A stretch of 64,000 nt of DNA from Microbacterium sp. cx-55 (GTDB lineage Bacteria; Actinomycetota; Actinomycetes; Actinomycetales; Microbacteriaceae). A program made the position numbers and the translations under genes. The stretch's first letter is position 1, and every line of letters starts with the position of its first letter. The stretch lies in contig NZ_CP088261.1 in assembly GCF_021117345.1 (NCBI RefSeq), forward strand, positions 2,728,001 to 2,792,000. Reading direction: 5' to 3'. Shown here one piece after another: positions 54,544 to 62,904 of this stretch. Under the pieces are notes generated by a model, which saw only the letters and a list, made by a program, of their open reading frames with translations, was not told the origin of the DNA and made no database searches.

Positions 54544-54897
54544 TTATGCGGCCGCCGTGGGTTTCTGCTGAGTGCCGGCGGGGTTCTGCTCGGCGGCCGC
54601 AGCCTCGTGCTCGAGCGTGAGGCTCATGCCCCCGGACGAGTTGGCCGACGCCGCAAGCGTGGTCAACAGCTCGGAGTCGAGGGACTCGGCTTCCGCGGAA
54701 TCGAACACGAATCGAAGGGGGATGGAGGGCTGGATCCAGATGGTGCTGCGACCGGAGTTTCCGGATGCGTGCCGCCAGGAGAGCGTGAAGCTCTCGTTGC
54801 GGCGGAGCTTCGTCGCCACCACGACCTTCACGTGCGCGAGCAGGCGATCCTCGATCTCGATCGGATCGCGGTCGTCGCCGTAATACAAGCTCCCCAT
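54544..54897 (-). CDS. Small conserved-looking protein, paralog of 53657-53953 product
   Basis: 117 residues: MGSLYYGDDRDPIEIEDRLL, AHVKVVVATKLRRNESFTLS, STIWIQPSIPLRFVFDSAE and a helical segment LDSELLTTLAASANSSGGMS, then an Ala/Gln-rich tail absent from the paralog. GGAGGAG precedes ATG at 54897. The WxxxxGxSGRSTIWI pattern and the paired copies suggest a small nucleic-acid- or ligand-binding fold, but no function is known to me. Confidence 0.75.
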   Translation of the reverse strand: MGSLYYGDDRDPIEIEDRLLAHVKVVVATKLRRNESFTLSWRHASGNSGRSTIWIQPSIPLRFVFDSAEAESLDSELLTTLAASANSSGGMSLTLEHEAAAAEQNPAGTQQKPTAAA

Positions 54898-55037
54898 CGC
54901 TCCTCCGTCTGCGCTGAAATGGTGAGTAGTTAGCTGAGCGATATATTCATAGCTCACCCCGCCCGGCCGCGCAACGCGCGCCGGAACATGCCGCCTCACG
55001 CACCGCAACCCCTCGCCGAGGAAAAATTCCGTTCGGC

Positions 55038-55043
55038 TATATT
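55038..55043 (+). promoter_or_regulatory. -10 box TATATT of the leaderless 61-aa gene
   Basis: TATATT, 6 nt before the ATG at 55050. The AT-rich box stands out in this GC-rich region. No ribosome-binding site is present. Confidence 0.7.
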
Positions 55044-55049
55044 CGCGGC

Positions 55050-55235
55050 ATGTACGTGCTCGATGGTGGCCCCCGCGCGGGCCAACTCGTCGACGATCTT
55101 CCCCGCGGGTACGCCCTGGATGGCTCGTCGCGACCGTCTTTCGCGCGCGTTCTCATCGCCGACATCCCTGCGGTCACCGCGGTGTGGACCGCGCCGCCGC
55201 CACTCCACGGCGCGCACCTCCGTCGCGTCGAGTGA
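55050..55235 (+). CDS. Small leaderless protein, 61 aa
   Basis: MYVLDGGPRAGQLVDDLPRG then YALDGSSRPSFARVLIADIP and a C-terminal VWTAPPPLHGAHLRRVE. It has a compact beta-like opening and no membrane segment. The strong TATATT box at leaderless spacing and codon use like its neighbours support a real gene. The family is unknown to me. Confidence 0.65.
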   Translation: MYVLDGGPRAGQLVDDLPRGYALDGSSRPSFARVLIADIPAVTAVWTAPPPLHGAHLRRVE

Positions 55236-55245
55236 CCGCGTAGCG

Positions 55246-55272
55246 GCGGGCGGGGTGACTCGCCCGCCGGCC
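55246..55272 (+). terminator. Hairpin after the 61-aa gene
   Basis: GGCGGGCG and CGCCCGCC pair over 8 bp around GGGTGACT, 10 nt after the stop. A second related GC-rich repeat with GGGGTCACTCGCCC follows, so two stems may act together. Confidence 0.5.
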
Positions 55273-55386
55273 TCGCGGCGCGGGGTCACTCGCCCGGCGC
55301 ACTCACGGCGCGGCGACCGCGCGGCCTCACCACCTCCTCGAAGAACTCACGGGAATGCACAGCCTCCCCGCGGTGCTGGGTCTGGG

Positions 55387-56463
55387 GTGGACATTTTCGA
55401 ACCCCTGACCCTCGGCCGAACCCGACTCGCGAATCGCGTTGCCATGGCGCCCCTCACGCGCCTGCGCGCCGGTGAGGACGGCGTGCCCGGCGACCTTCTC
55501 GTCGAGCACTATCAGCAGCGCGCCGGCCTTGGCCTCATCATCACCGAAGGCACCTACCCCGTGCGCGAAGGCCGCACCTGGATCGGCCAGCCCGGCATCG
55601 AAACGGATGCGCAGGTCGCGGGCTGGAAGCGCGTGACCGACGCCGTGCACGCCGCCGGCGGACGGATCGCCCTGCAGATCATGCACGGCGGACGCATCTC
55701 CCACCCCGAGATCACCGGCACCGGGCGCGTCGTCTCAGCCAGCGCGCTCGCTGCGCCGGGCGAGGTCCGCATCCCGTCGGGCAAGGCCGACCACCCCGTC
55801 GCGCACGCTCTCGAGATCGACGAGCTCCCCGACGTCGTGCGCGGATTCGCGGATGCCGCACGCCGCGCGATCGAGGCGGGGTTCGACGCCGTCGAGGTGC
55901 ACGGTGCGAACGGGTACCTGATCCAGCAGTTCCTCGCGCCGAGCTCGAACCAGCGCGACGACGCCTACGGCCGCACTCCGGAGGGTCGCGCGCGGCTCGC
56001 GATCGAGGTCGTCACCGCGGTTGCCGAGGCCGTCGGCGCCGACCGCACCGGCATCCGCCTCTCCCCCGAGCACAACATCCAGGGCGTCGTGGACAGCGAC
56101 CCCGCCGAGACGGCGGCGACGTACGCGGCTCTCGCGGCCGGAATCGCGCCGCTGGGCATCGCATTCGTCGACATCCTGCACGCCGACCTGCGCGGCGAGC
56201 TCGTGCAGGCGATCCGTCGCGATTCCGGCACTCTTGTGATCGGCAACTCGGGCTTCAGCTCGCAGACCACCCGCGACGAGGCATCCGCGCTGATCACCGA
56301 GGGCGTCGTGGATGCGGTGGCGGTCGGCCGCGCCGCGATCGCGAACCCCGACCTCATCGAGCGCTGGCGCCACGATGCCGAGGAGAACACGCCGAACCCC
56401 GGCACGTTCTACGGCCCGACCGGCGAGGGATACATCGACTACCCGACGCTCGCGCGGGTCTGA
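55387..56463 (+). CDS. Old yellow enzyme-family NADH:flavin oxidoreductase
   Basis: A 358-residue FMN TIM-barrel ene-reductase. FEPLTLGRTRLANRVAMAPLTRLRA, the His-Asn pair in VEVHGANGYLIQQFLAPSSNQRDDAYGRTPEGRARL and LQIMHGGRISHPE place it with the NemA/XenB/OPR group that reduces activated C=C bonds and nitro compounds with NAD(P)H. GTG at 55387 begins the conserved part; no good ribosome-binding site is visible and the frame stays open upstream, so the start is uncertain by a few codons. Confidence 0.92.
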   Translation: MDIFEPLTLGRTRLANRVAMAPLTRLRAGEDGVPGDLLVEHYQQRAGLGLIITEGTYPVREGRTWIGQPGIETDAQVAGWKRVTDAVHAAGGRIALQIMHGGRISHPEITGTGRVVSASALAAPGEVRIPSGKADHPVAHALEIDELPDVVRGFADAARRAIEAGFDAVEVHGANGYLIQQFLAPSSNQRDDAYGRTPEGRARLAIEVVTAVAEAVGADRTGIRLSPEHNIQGVVDSDPAETAATYAALAAGIAPLGIAFVDILHADLRGELVQAIRRDSGTLVIGNSGFSSQTTRDEASALITEGVVDAVAVGRAAIANPDLIERWRHDAEENTPNPGTFYGPTGEGYIDYPTLARV

Positions 56464-56477
56464 CCCCCACCCGCATC

Positions 56478-56546
56478 GCGAGACGGGATCTTCGCGCCGA
56501 GACGGAGGGGTTACCCCGCGGTCTCGGCGCGCAGATCCCGTTTCGC
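56478..56546. repeat. Palindromic element with 17-nt loop (copy 4)
   Basis: Arms of 26 nt (56478-56503 and 56521-56546) pair at 24 of 26 positions around a 17-nt loop. As in the element at 20683, each arm carries CGAGAC at or near both ends. Between convergent genes; its right arm reaches the GH1 stop codon, so it may also end transcription. Confidence 0.85.
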
Positions 56547-57976
56547 TACCTCGGCAGCACGCCTGTCGCCGCGAGCTCGCGGAACCAGAGCCCGCTGTCC
56601 TTCACCGTGCGCTCCTGCGAATCGAAGTCGACCCGCACGATTCCGAACCGCTTGGCATAGCCGTAGCCCCATTCGAAGTTGTCGAGCAGCGACCACACGA
56701 AGTACCCCCGCAGGTCGACACCCGCCGCGAGGGCCCGGTGCGCGGCCGTCAGGTGGCGACGCAAGAAGTCGGTGCGCTCCTCGTCGCGGATGCGGCCGTC
56801 GTCCGTCACCGCGTCATCGAACGCCGCACCGTTCTCGGTGACCATCAACGGCAGCCCCGGCAACTGCTCCCCGAGCGAACCGAGCAGCTGCTCGAGCGCC
56901 TCGGGCGCGATGTTCCACCCCATCGACGTGTGCGGACCGGGCTGCTCGAGGAACTCGACCACGTCGCTGCTACCCGGCCACGCGGTACCCTCCGGCGCAC
57001 CCTTGTGCCCGTCGTGCGTTTCCCGGGGCGAGACGCCGTCCCACATCCGCACCGTGACGGTCGAGTAGTAGTTCACGCCGAGCACGTCGATCGGCTGCGC
57101 GATCGCGGTCAGGTCGCCCTCGCGGACGAAAGACCAGTCGGTCACCGCCGCCGTGTCGGCGATGAGGTCGTCCGGGTAGGCACCCTTCAGCATCGGGCCC
57201 GTGAAGGCACGGTTCGCCAGCGCGTCGACGCGGCGGACGGCCTCGGCCGCATCCGGCCCCTCGCCCCGCGGCACGTGGAAGTTGAGCGTCACCGAGTACT
57301 CCGGCGAGCCCGTCGAAGTCGCCCGCAGCGCCTGCACCGCGCGACCGTGCGCGAGGTTCAGATGGTGCACCGCGGCGAGCGCCGCGGCCGGCTCGTGCCG
57401 CCCGGGCGCATGCCCACCCTGACCGTAGCCGAGGTAGGCGGAGCACCACGGCTCGTTCAGGGTCGTCCAGGTGTGGATGCGGTCTCCCAGCGCTGACCCG
57501 ACGATCTCCGCGTAGCGCTCGAAGGCGTCGGCGGTCGCCCGCACGGGCCAGCCGCCCGCATCCTCGAGGGGCTGCGGAAGGTCCCAGTGGTAGAGCGTCG
57601 CCACGGGGCGGATGCCGCGCTCGCGCAGCCCGTCGACGAGCCGCGAGTAGAAGTCGAGTCCGGCCTGGTTCACCTCGCCGGTGCCGGTCGGCACGATGCG
57701 CGGCCAGGCGATCGAGAACCGGTAGGCGTCTAGCCCGAGCTCGGCCATGAGGTCGAGATCCGATTCCCACCGGTGGTAGTGGTCGCACGCGACATCACCC
57801 GTGTCGCCGTCCCAGACCTTGCCGGGCGTTCTGCTGAACGTGTCCCAGATCGAGGGAAGCCGACCGTCCTCGGCGGCCGCACCTTCGACCTGGTACGACG
57901 CGGTCGCCGATCCGAAGGTGAAGCCCTTCGGGAAGACGAGTCCGCTGTCGCGGTAGTCCGGGTTTCCTGCGCTCAT
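56546..57976 (-). CDS. GH1 beta-glucosidase
   Basis: A 476-residue family 1 glycosidase. [20 protein letters not shown], the acid/base Glu in [14 protein letters not shown] (near 170), the nucleophile Glu in [12 protein letters not shown] (near 383) and the ending [20 protein letters not shown] are complete. No signal peptide, so it splits imported cellobiose or similar sugars in the cytosol. A CebR-like operator lies about 89-102 nt upstream of its ATG. Confidence 0.97.
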   Translation of the reverse strand: MSAGNPDYRDSGLVFPKGFTFGSATASYQVEGAAAEDGRLPSIWDTFSRTPGKVWDGDTGDVACDHYHRWESDLDLMAELGLDAYRFSIAWPRIVPTGTGEVNQAGLDFYSRLVDGLRERGIRPVATLYHWDLPQPLEDAGGWPVRATADAFERYAEIVGSALGDRIHTWTTLNEPWCSAYLGYGQGGHAPGRHEPAAALAAVHHLNLAHGRAVQALRATSTGSPEYSVTLNFHVPRGEGPDAAEAVRRVDALANRAFTGPMLKGAYPDDLIADTAAVTDWSFVREGDLTAIAQPIDVLGVNYYSTVTVRMWDGVSPRETHDGHKGAPEGTAWPGSSDVVEFLEQPGPHTSMGWNIAPEALEQLLGSLGEQLPGLPLMVTENGAAFDDAVTDDGRIRDEERTDFLRRHLTAAHRALAAGVDLRGYFVWSLLDNFEWGYGYAKRFGIVRVDFDSQERTVKDSGLWFRELAATGVLPR

Positions 57977-58047
57977 GCCGTTCGCTCCGCTTCGCTGCTC
58001 GATCGCGCGCGGGGGTCGGAGGATCGACCGGTCCGTGCCGTCATCCC

Positions 58048-58078
58048 ACCGTAACGGATTGACGTGGGAGCGCTTCCA
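58048..58078 (-). promoter_or_regulatory. GH1 promoter with CebR/LacI-type operator
   Basis: TGGGAGCGCTTCCA (58065-58078) differs by one base from the perfect palindrome TGGGAGCGCTCCCA used by CebR, the cellobiose repressor of Streptomyces, for its cellulase and beta-glucosidase genes. TACGGT (58053-58048, minus) is a fitting -10, and the operator covers the -35 position. Confidence 0.75.
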
Positions 58079-58139
58079 TCACCCTCTCGAACGGCGTCGG
58101 ACCGTCACGAGACCGCATCCGCCGTCGGAGAATGGGACC

Positions 58140-58952
58140 ATGCCGATCCTCAACAAAGACATGACCCTGTGCATCTCGCTGGCCGCACGGCCGTCGAACA
58201 TCGGCACCCGTTTCCACAACTATCTGTACGACGAACTCGGGCTGAACTTCATCTATAAGGCGTTCACCACCGACGACATCGCCGGAGCGATCGGCGGCAT
58301 AAGGGCCCTCGGCATCCGGGGCTGCTCGGTGTCGATGCCGTTCAAGGAAGACGTGCTCGCCCTGGTCGACGAGATCGAGTCGTCGGCCGCCGCCATCCAA
58401 TCGGTCAACACGATCGTGAACGCGAACGGCCGTCTGACGGCATCCAACACCGACTACGAAGCCGTCGCCCAGCTCCTCGCCGAGCACGCCGTCGACCCCG
58501 GCGCCTCCGTGCTGGTGCGAGGTTCGGGCGGAATGGCGAAGGCGGTCGTCGCGGCCTTCGCGGGCGCCGGCTTCCGCGATCTGACCGTGCTCGCCCGCAA
58601 CACTGCGGCCGGCGCCCGCCTCGCCGACCAGTACGGGTTCCGCGCCGTCACCGAGATTCCCGCGCCCGGTGCCGACGTGATCGTCAACGTCACGCCGCTC
58701 GGGATGAGCGGGGCGGATGCGGACGCCCTCGCCTTTCCCTCCTCGCACATCGCCGCTGCGCACACGGTCTTCGACGTCGTCGCGTTCCCGTCCGAGACTC
58801 CGCTCATCCGGGCAGCACGCGCGCACGGCGTCGCAGTCATCACGGGCGCCGAAGTGATCGCCCTGCAAGCGGCCCGGCAGTTCAGCCGCTACACGGGAGT
58901 GACGCCGACCCCCGAGCAGATCGCCGCCGCATCCGCCTTCTCCCGCGCGTGA
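58140..58952 (+). CDS. Shikimate 5-dehydrogenase-like protein (AroE family)
   Basis: A 270-residue NAD(P)-binding protein. The substrate domain has SMPFKEDVLALVD with the catalytic Lys, SVNTIVN and NTDYEAVAQLL with the catalytic Asp; the Rossmann part is VLVRGSGGMAKAVVAAFAGAGF, where AroE has GAGGA(A/S)RA. The opening NKDMTLCISLAARPSNIGTRFHNYLYDEL is unlike true AroE and typical of a related actinobacterial group. It may be a quinate/shikimate-type dehydrogenase of uncertain substrate. Probably not the essential AroE. Confidence 0.85.
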   Translation: MPILNKDMTLCISLAARPSNIGTRFHNYLYDELGLNFIYKAFTTDDIAGAIGGIRALGIRGCSVSMPFKEDVLALVDEIESSAAAIQSVNTIVNANGRLTASNTDYEAVAQLLAEHAVDPGASVLVRGSGGMAKAVVAAFAGAGFRDLTVLARNTAAGARLADQYGFRAVTEIPAPGADVIVNVTPLGMSGADADALAFPSSHIAAAHTVFDVVAFPSETPLIRAARAHGVAVITGAEVIALQAARQFSRYTGVTPTPEQIAAASAFSRA

Positions 58953-59007
58953 CGGGTGCGGCGTCGCACGCGATGCGCCCCAGGTGACGCGTCGCAGGTG
59001 ATGCCCC

Positions 59008-59931
59008 TCAGGTGATGCCCGCGGCGACGGTCGCCGCGACCGGCCGCCACCGCGGACACCAACAGCGCACCGCTGACCGGTACCGCCGGAAGTCGTCGCC
59101 GAACCGTTCCTCGAGGTCGCGTTCCTCGAGCGGGCGGATGGCGTAGTTCCACACCAGCGAGCCGCACACGGCGTAGACCACCACCAGCCACGACGACAGC
59201 ATGAGACCCACCGCGGCTCCCTGGACGATGCCGGCCAGAGCCATCGGGTTGCGGACGAATCGGTACGGACCACGCACGACGAGATCGCTCGCCATCGCCG
59301 CGGGCAGCGGGGTCCCCCTCCCGAGAGTCGACATGACAACCGCCGACCAGATCCCGAGCGCGCTTGCGGCGACGAAGACCACGGCTCCGGCGATCACCAC
59401 CACAGCCGGGACCGGCACGTCGACCCGCCACCTCACCTCGAACCACCGGATGATCGCCGGTACCACTCCGAGCGCCAGCCCCCAGAAGACGAGAATCTGC
59501 AGCCCCGTTGCCGCCATGTGGCGGTAAACAGGTGCCCCGCGATCCGCCGCCCGGAAGCGGAACGGACCGTTGAGCAGCCAATGCGTCGGGACTCTCCCCC
59601 ACAGCACCAGCCCGAGCGCGAGTGCCGATGCGACCGCCGCCGCGATCATGAGCACGGCACCCCATCCGGCCGTTCCGGTCATCGTCGCGTAGCCGACCAG
59701 GAGCACGGCGACGATCGCACTCCACAGCGTCGCGATGATAGCTGCGGCACTGATGCCGCATGCCGCCAGCACCGAGCCGGCGACGAAAAGCGGAACGTCG
59801 AAGGCGGCCACGAGCAGCGGGTCGAGGCCGCCGAGGGTCGCGCGTCGCACCGCCGGGACGAGGAACACCGCGAGCCACCACCCGGCGCCGGCGACCGCCT
59901 GCACCGCGAAGTACGCGCCCCCCCACACCAT
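59008..59931 (-). CDS. Isoprenylcysteine methyltransferase-like membrane protein
   Basis: A 307-residue protein with about seven membrane spans. The C-terminal half has the ICMT/PEMT pattern: LVVRGPYRFVRNPMALAGIVQGAAVGL, then NYAIRPLEERDLEERFGDDFRRYRSAVRCWCPRW. Such enzymes methylate lipids or small molecules with S-adenosylmethionine at the membrane; the bacterial substrate is unknown. ATG at 59931 lies 6 nt after TACTGT (59943-59938, minus), a leaderless start. The frame is open to 60447 through the 192-bp repeats, but that extension looks non-coding. Confidence 0.82.
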   Translation of the reverse strand: MVWGGAYFAVQAVAGAGWWLAVFLVPAVRRATLGGLDPLLVAAFDVPLFVAGSVLAACGISAAAIIATLWSAIVAVLLVGYATMTGTAGWGAVLMIAAAVASALALGLVLWGRVPTHWLLNGPFRFRAADRGAPVYRHMAATGLQILVFWGLALGVVPAIIRWFEVRWRVDVPVPAVVVIAGAVVFVAASALGIWSAVVMSTLGRGTPLPAAMASDLVVRGPYRFVRNPMALAGIVQGAAVGLMLSSWLVVVYAVCGSLVWNYAIRPLEERDLEERFGDDFRRYRSAVRCWCPRWRPVAATVAAGIT

Positions 59932-59969
59932 GTCGGCACAGTAACACCGCCCGCCCAGGCCCCGAGTGG

Positions 59970-60485
59970 CTCCGCAGTCGTCGGACGCGTGGGGCTGGTG
60001 ATGACAGATGAGGCGGATGAGGCGCGCCCCGTGCGTCGAATCCGACAACTGCGGAGCCATCACCCCAGGGAGGGGGGTCGGCAGGGCGTCTGCGGGCACG
60101 CGCGAGCACCCGGCAGGCACCCCGCCAACGCCCGGCAGATGCCCGCCGAGGAGCCCGGCTACTCCGCAGTCGTCGGACCGCTGGGGCTGATGATCACAGA
60201 TGAGGCGAATGAGGCGCACCCCGCGCGTTGAATCCGACAACTGCGGAGCCAACACCCCGGGGAGCCGACCCGGCCCGGCGCCTGCGGGCACGCGCGAGCA
60301 CCCGGCAGGCACCCCGCCAACGCCCGGCAGATGCCCGCCGAGGAGCCCGGCTACTCCGCAGTCGTCGGACCGCTGGGGCTGATGATCACAGATGAGGCCG
60401 ATGAGGCGCATCCCGCGCGTTGAATCCGACAACTGCGGAGCCATCACACCGGGGAGCCGGCCCGGCAGGGCGCCTGCGGGCGGCG
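59970..60485. repeat. Three tandem 192-bp repeats with palindromic heads
   Basis: Copies begin at 59970, 60162 and 60354, exactly 192 bp apart; the third is cut short near 60485. Copies 2 and 3 are nearly identical, copy 1 more diverged. Each head has 16-nt arms, CTCCGCAGTCGTCGGA and TCCGACAACTGCGGAG (15 of 16 paired), around a 55-nt middle containing GATGAGGC twice. Confidence 0.9.
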
Positions 60486-60503
60486 CGAGCCCGCAGCGGG
60501 CTC

Positions 60504-60620
60504 GCGCCGTCGGGCGCGCGGGATGGCGAGCGCGGGCCGGCGAGCGCGGGCCGGCGGGCGCGCGCCGTCGGGCGCGCGGGATGGCGAGCGCGGGCCGGCG
60601 GGCGCGGGCCGGCGGGCGCG
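60504..60620. repeat. 58-bp GC-only tandem repeat
   Basis: GCGCCGTCGGGCGCGCGGGATGGCGAGCGCGGGCC-type units start at 60504 and 60562, with GCGGGCCGGCGGGC sub-repeats. Low-complexity sequence with no coding signal. Confidence 0.65.
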
Positions 60621-60636
60621 GGCCCGCGGGCGCCGC

Positions 60637-61686
60637 TCAGCGGGTGCGGGTGCGGGTGCGCGGGCGGGCGGGCGGCAGCGCGGGAGCCGGAACGGCGGCG
60701 CCGACGCGGTTGACGAGCCGCCCGATGCCCTCGATCGTCATCGCGACCTCGTCGCCCTCCCGGAGCGGCGGCGGCGTCAAGCCGCCGTTTCGGCCCCACA
60801 GCTCGCCGAGGCAACCGCCGTTGCCGACGGTGCCCGACCCGAGCACATCGCCCGGCACGACCCGCGAGTTACGTGACGCGTAGGCGACGAGCTCCGCGAA
60901 CGGCCAGCCCATGTTCGAGATCAGGTCCTCCCCGATCAATTCACCGTTCACGCGCGCCTCCGCGCGAATGCCCAGAAACCCGTCCGCATCGAGAAATTCA
61001 TCGAACTCGTCGGCCGTCACGATCCACGGACCCAGCACGGTGCCGAAGTCCTTGCCCTTCGCAGGCCCCAGCCGCACCTTCATCTCCCGCGCCTGCAGAT
61101 CGCGAGCCGACCAGTCGTTCATGATCGTGTAGCCGAAGATGGCGGATGCCGCCTCCGCCGCCGTGAGGTTCGCCTCGCCCGCTCCGCCGCCGATCACCGC
61201 GGCGAGCTCGAGTTCGAAATCCAACCGCTCGGTGACCGGGGGACGGAGATCCTCGCCGTCGGCGAGCACCGTATGCGGGTTCGTGAAGTAGAACGTCGGA
61301 GCCTGGTACCACTCGTCGGGCACGTCGCTCTTGCCCTCGACGCCCGCCGACACCCCTTCCACGTGCTCCTCGAAGGCGACGAAGTCGCGGATGGATGCGG
61401 GAACGAGCGGCGGAAGCAACGTCACCTCCGTGAGCGCTACCTCGTCATCAGGGCGCCCGTTATCGCCGCCCCTCTTATCGCCGCCCGCGTCATCACCACC
61501 CACACCAAAGCCCCCCGCGTCATCGGCCCGCCCGTCGCGCACGCGAGCGTACGTCTCGTGCGCCGCGCCGAGCCCCGCCGCCAGCAGAGCGGCGACGGTT
61601 CCACCGTCCGGGAAGGGGACGACTCGATCGTCGATGACGAAGCCTTCGGCGGTGACTCCGTGGTGCGTCCAGCGCGCGATTCTCAT
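60637..61686 (-). CDS. Fumarylacetoacetate hydrolase-family protein
   Basis: A 349-residue FAH-fold enzyme. The metal- and substrate-binding core is clear: DFVAFEEHVEGVSAG, FYFTNPHTVLADGEDLRPP, FELELAAVIGGG, GYTIMNDWSARDLQAREM, KDFGTVLGPWIVT and GDVLGSGTVGNGGCLGELWG. Relatives hydrolyse fumarylacetoacetate-like or 2-oxo acid substrates in aromatic breakdown. Residues about 55-80 are a Gly/Asp-rich insertion of low complexity, and the C-terminus ends in an RTRTR tail made by a short DNA repeat. ATG at 61686 is chosen because the family's conserved part begins there. Confidence 0.9.
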   Translation of the reverse strand: MRIARWTHHGVTAEGFVIDDRVVPFPDGGTVAALLAAGLGAAHETYARVRDGRADDAGGFGVGGDDAGGDKRGGDNGRPDDEVALTEVTLLPPLVPASIRDFVAFEEHVEGVSAGVEGKSDVPDEWYQAPTFYFTNPHTVLADGEDLRPPVTERLDFELELAAVIGGGAGEANLTAAEAASAIFGYTIMNDWSARDLQAREMKVRLGPAKGKDFGTVLGPWIVTADEFDEFLDADGFLGIRAEARVNGELIGEDLISNMGWPFAELVAYASRNSRVVPGDVLGSGTVGNGGCLGELWGRNGGLTPPPLREGDEVAMTIEGIGRLVNRVGAAVPAPALPPARPRTRTRTR

Positions 61687-62007
61687 GGGAGGGATCCAAT
61701 CATTCGGGGGCGATTTACGATGCGTGGCCGGGCCAACGGCCGGAGCCGGAGAGCCAGCGGCAGGACCGGAGAGCCAGCGGCAGAACCCGAGAGCCAGCGG
61801 CAGAACCCGAGAGCCAGCGGCAGGGCCGGAGTGCCAACTCCGGAGCCGGAGTGCCAGCGGCAGGACCGGAGTGCCAGCGGCGAGGCCGGAGAGCCAGAGC
61901 CGGGTACGCCCGCAGGCCGGCATCACAGCCCGCGCCGGCGGGCCAGCCAGCCCCGCGCCGCGGGCCGGCGGCAACACGCCGCCAAAGCCCACCCGGCGCG
62001 TCAACCA
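61687..62007. other. Intergenic region filled by a 20-bp tandem repeat
   Basis: No gene is apparent. The 20-bp repeat array occupies the middle and GC-rich runs the rest. The FAH promoter must lie near its left end; I cannot place it. Confidence 0.6.
61748..61907. repeat. 20-bp tandem repeat, eight units
   Basis: Units of GGAGAGCCAGCGGCAGGACC with small changes start every 20 bp from 61748 to 61888; a degenerate ninth may precede them. Twenty is not a multiple of three, so the array is not an in-frame protein repeat. It is a likely variable-number locus. Confidence 0.9.
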
Positions 62008-62904
62008 TCAGGCGTGACAGTCGAGCGGCTGCGACCCGTTGTATTCGTACATGTCCTGCCACGCGGCGGGAACGTCGGGTTCGGTGCCGTCGAGCTCGGC
62101 GAGCGCGCGGTGCAGGTTGCCGACGATCCGCTCGCGCTCGGCGAGCGCGCCGAACGGCCCGAGGTCCAGTCCGCGCGCGGCCTCCGCGGCCGACAGCCCG
62201 GCACGGTGCGCGGACTCCGCTGCGTCGAGCAGAAAGCGGAGGTAGTCGGCCACCGGGGCGAGAAGCTCCGGGCCCCCGACCGCACCGTGTCCGGGCACGA
62301 CCGTTTCGGGCTCGAGCGCCGCGAGCTGTTCGAGCGCCCGGAGCCACCCCGCGGGCGAACCCGACAGCGCGAACGGCGTTCCACCGTGGAAGACGAGGTC
62401 GCCGGTGAACAGCACGCCGTCCTCGGGAAGCCAGACGTAGGCATCGCCGGTCGTGTGCGCGGGTCCGCCCGGATGCCGCACCTCGAGCCGGTGCCCGCCC
62501 TCGTCGATCGTGAGGGCGTCGCCAAAGAGGATCGTCGGCAGCCGCGGGCTGACCGCGCCCTGGTCGAAGGGCGAGAAGATGTGCGGCGCCAGCGCGTGCG
62601 ACCGCCGGAGGTCGTCGGCGACCGAGCGATGCGCGACGATCTCCGCATCCGGCAGCAGCGATGCCCCGTTGCAGTGATCGGGATGCGAGTGGGTCAGCAC
62701 GATCCGGCGCACCGGCGCGTCCGTCGCACCTTCGACGGCCCGCAGGTAGGCCCGCATCCGCTTCTCGGTCGATGTCGCGTCGATACTCGTGGCGCCGTAG
62801 GGCCCTGCGACGAGGCCCGTGTTGTTGATCATCCAGCCGCCGTCGGGCTGGATGTAGGCCCACACGCCGCTCGCGAGCTGCTGCAGCTCGGGGGCGGAGG
62901 TCAT
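62008..62904 (-). CDS. Metallo-beta-lactamase-fold hydrolase
   Basis: A 298-residue metal-dependent hydrolase. LTHSHPDHCNGASLL (near 70) is the zinc motif HxHxDH, HPGGPAHTTGDAYVWLP and GVLFTGDLVFHGGTPF supply the third His and Asp, and VVPGHGAVGG the last His. A helical C-terminal part follows. It is close to the group of quinoprotein-relay or lactonase-like hydrolases; the substrate is unknown. Its ATG overlaps the upstream MFS gene's stop (ATGA), so the two are coupled and probably one catabolic operon with the FAH gene. Confidence 0.9.
   Translation of the reverse strand: MTSAPELQQLASGVWAYIQPDGGWMINNTGLVAGPYGATSIDATSTEKRMRAYLRAVEGATDAPVRRIVLTHSHPDHCNGASLLPDAEIVAHRSVADDLRRSHALAPHIFSPFDQGAVSPRLPTILFGDALTIDEGGHRLEVRHPGGPAHTTGDAYVWLPEDGVLFTGDLVFHGGTPFALSGSPAGWLRALEQLAALEPETVVPGHGAVGGPELLAPVADYLRFLLDAAESAHRAGLSAAEAARGLDLGPFGALAERERIVGNLHRALAELDGTEPDVPAAWQDMYEYNGSQPLDCHA

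Larger units (their letters stand above)
59932..60636. other. Repeat-filled intergenic region, 705 bp
   Basis: No gene of its own. It contains the promoter of the methyltransferase-like gene (59938-59943), three 192-bp tandem repeats, and then a 58-bp GC-only repeat running to the end of the FAH gene. Confidence 0.7.

Noticed and set aside
59932..60447. N-terminal extension of the methyltransferase-like protein through the 192-bp repeats
   Set aside because: The frame is open only because 192 is divisible by three; a leaderless promoter fixes the start at 59931 and the extension has no membrane or domain pattern.
59970..61907. CRISPR array
   Set aside because: Units of 192 bp and 20 bp are tandem without unique spacers, and no cas genes are present.
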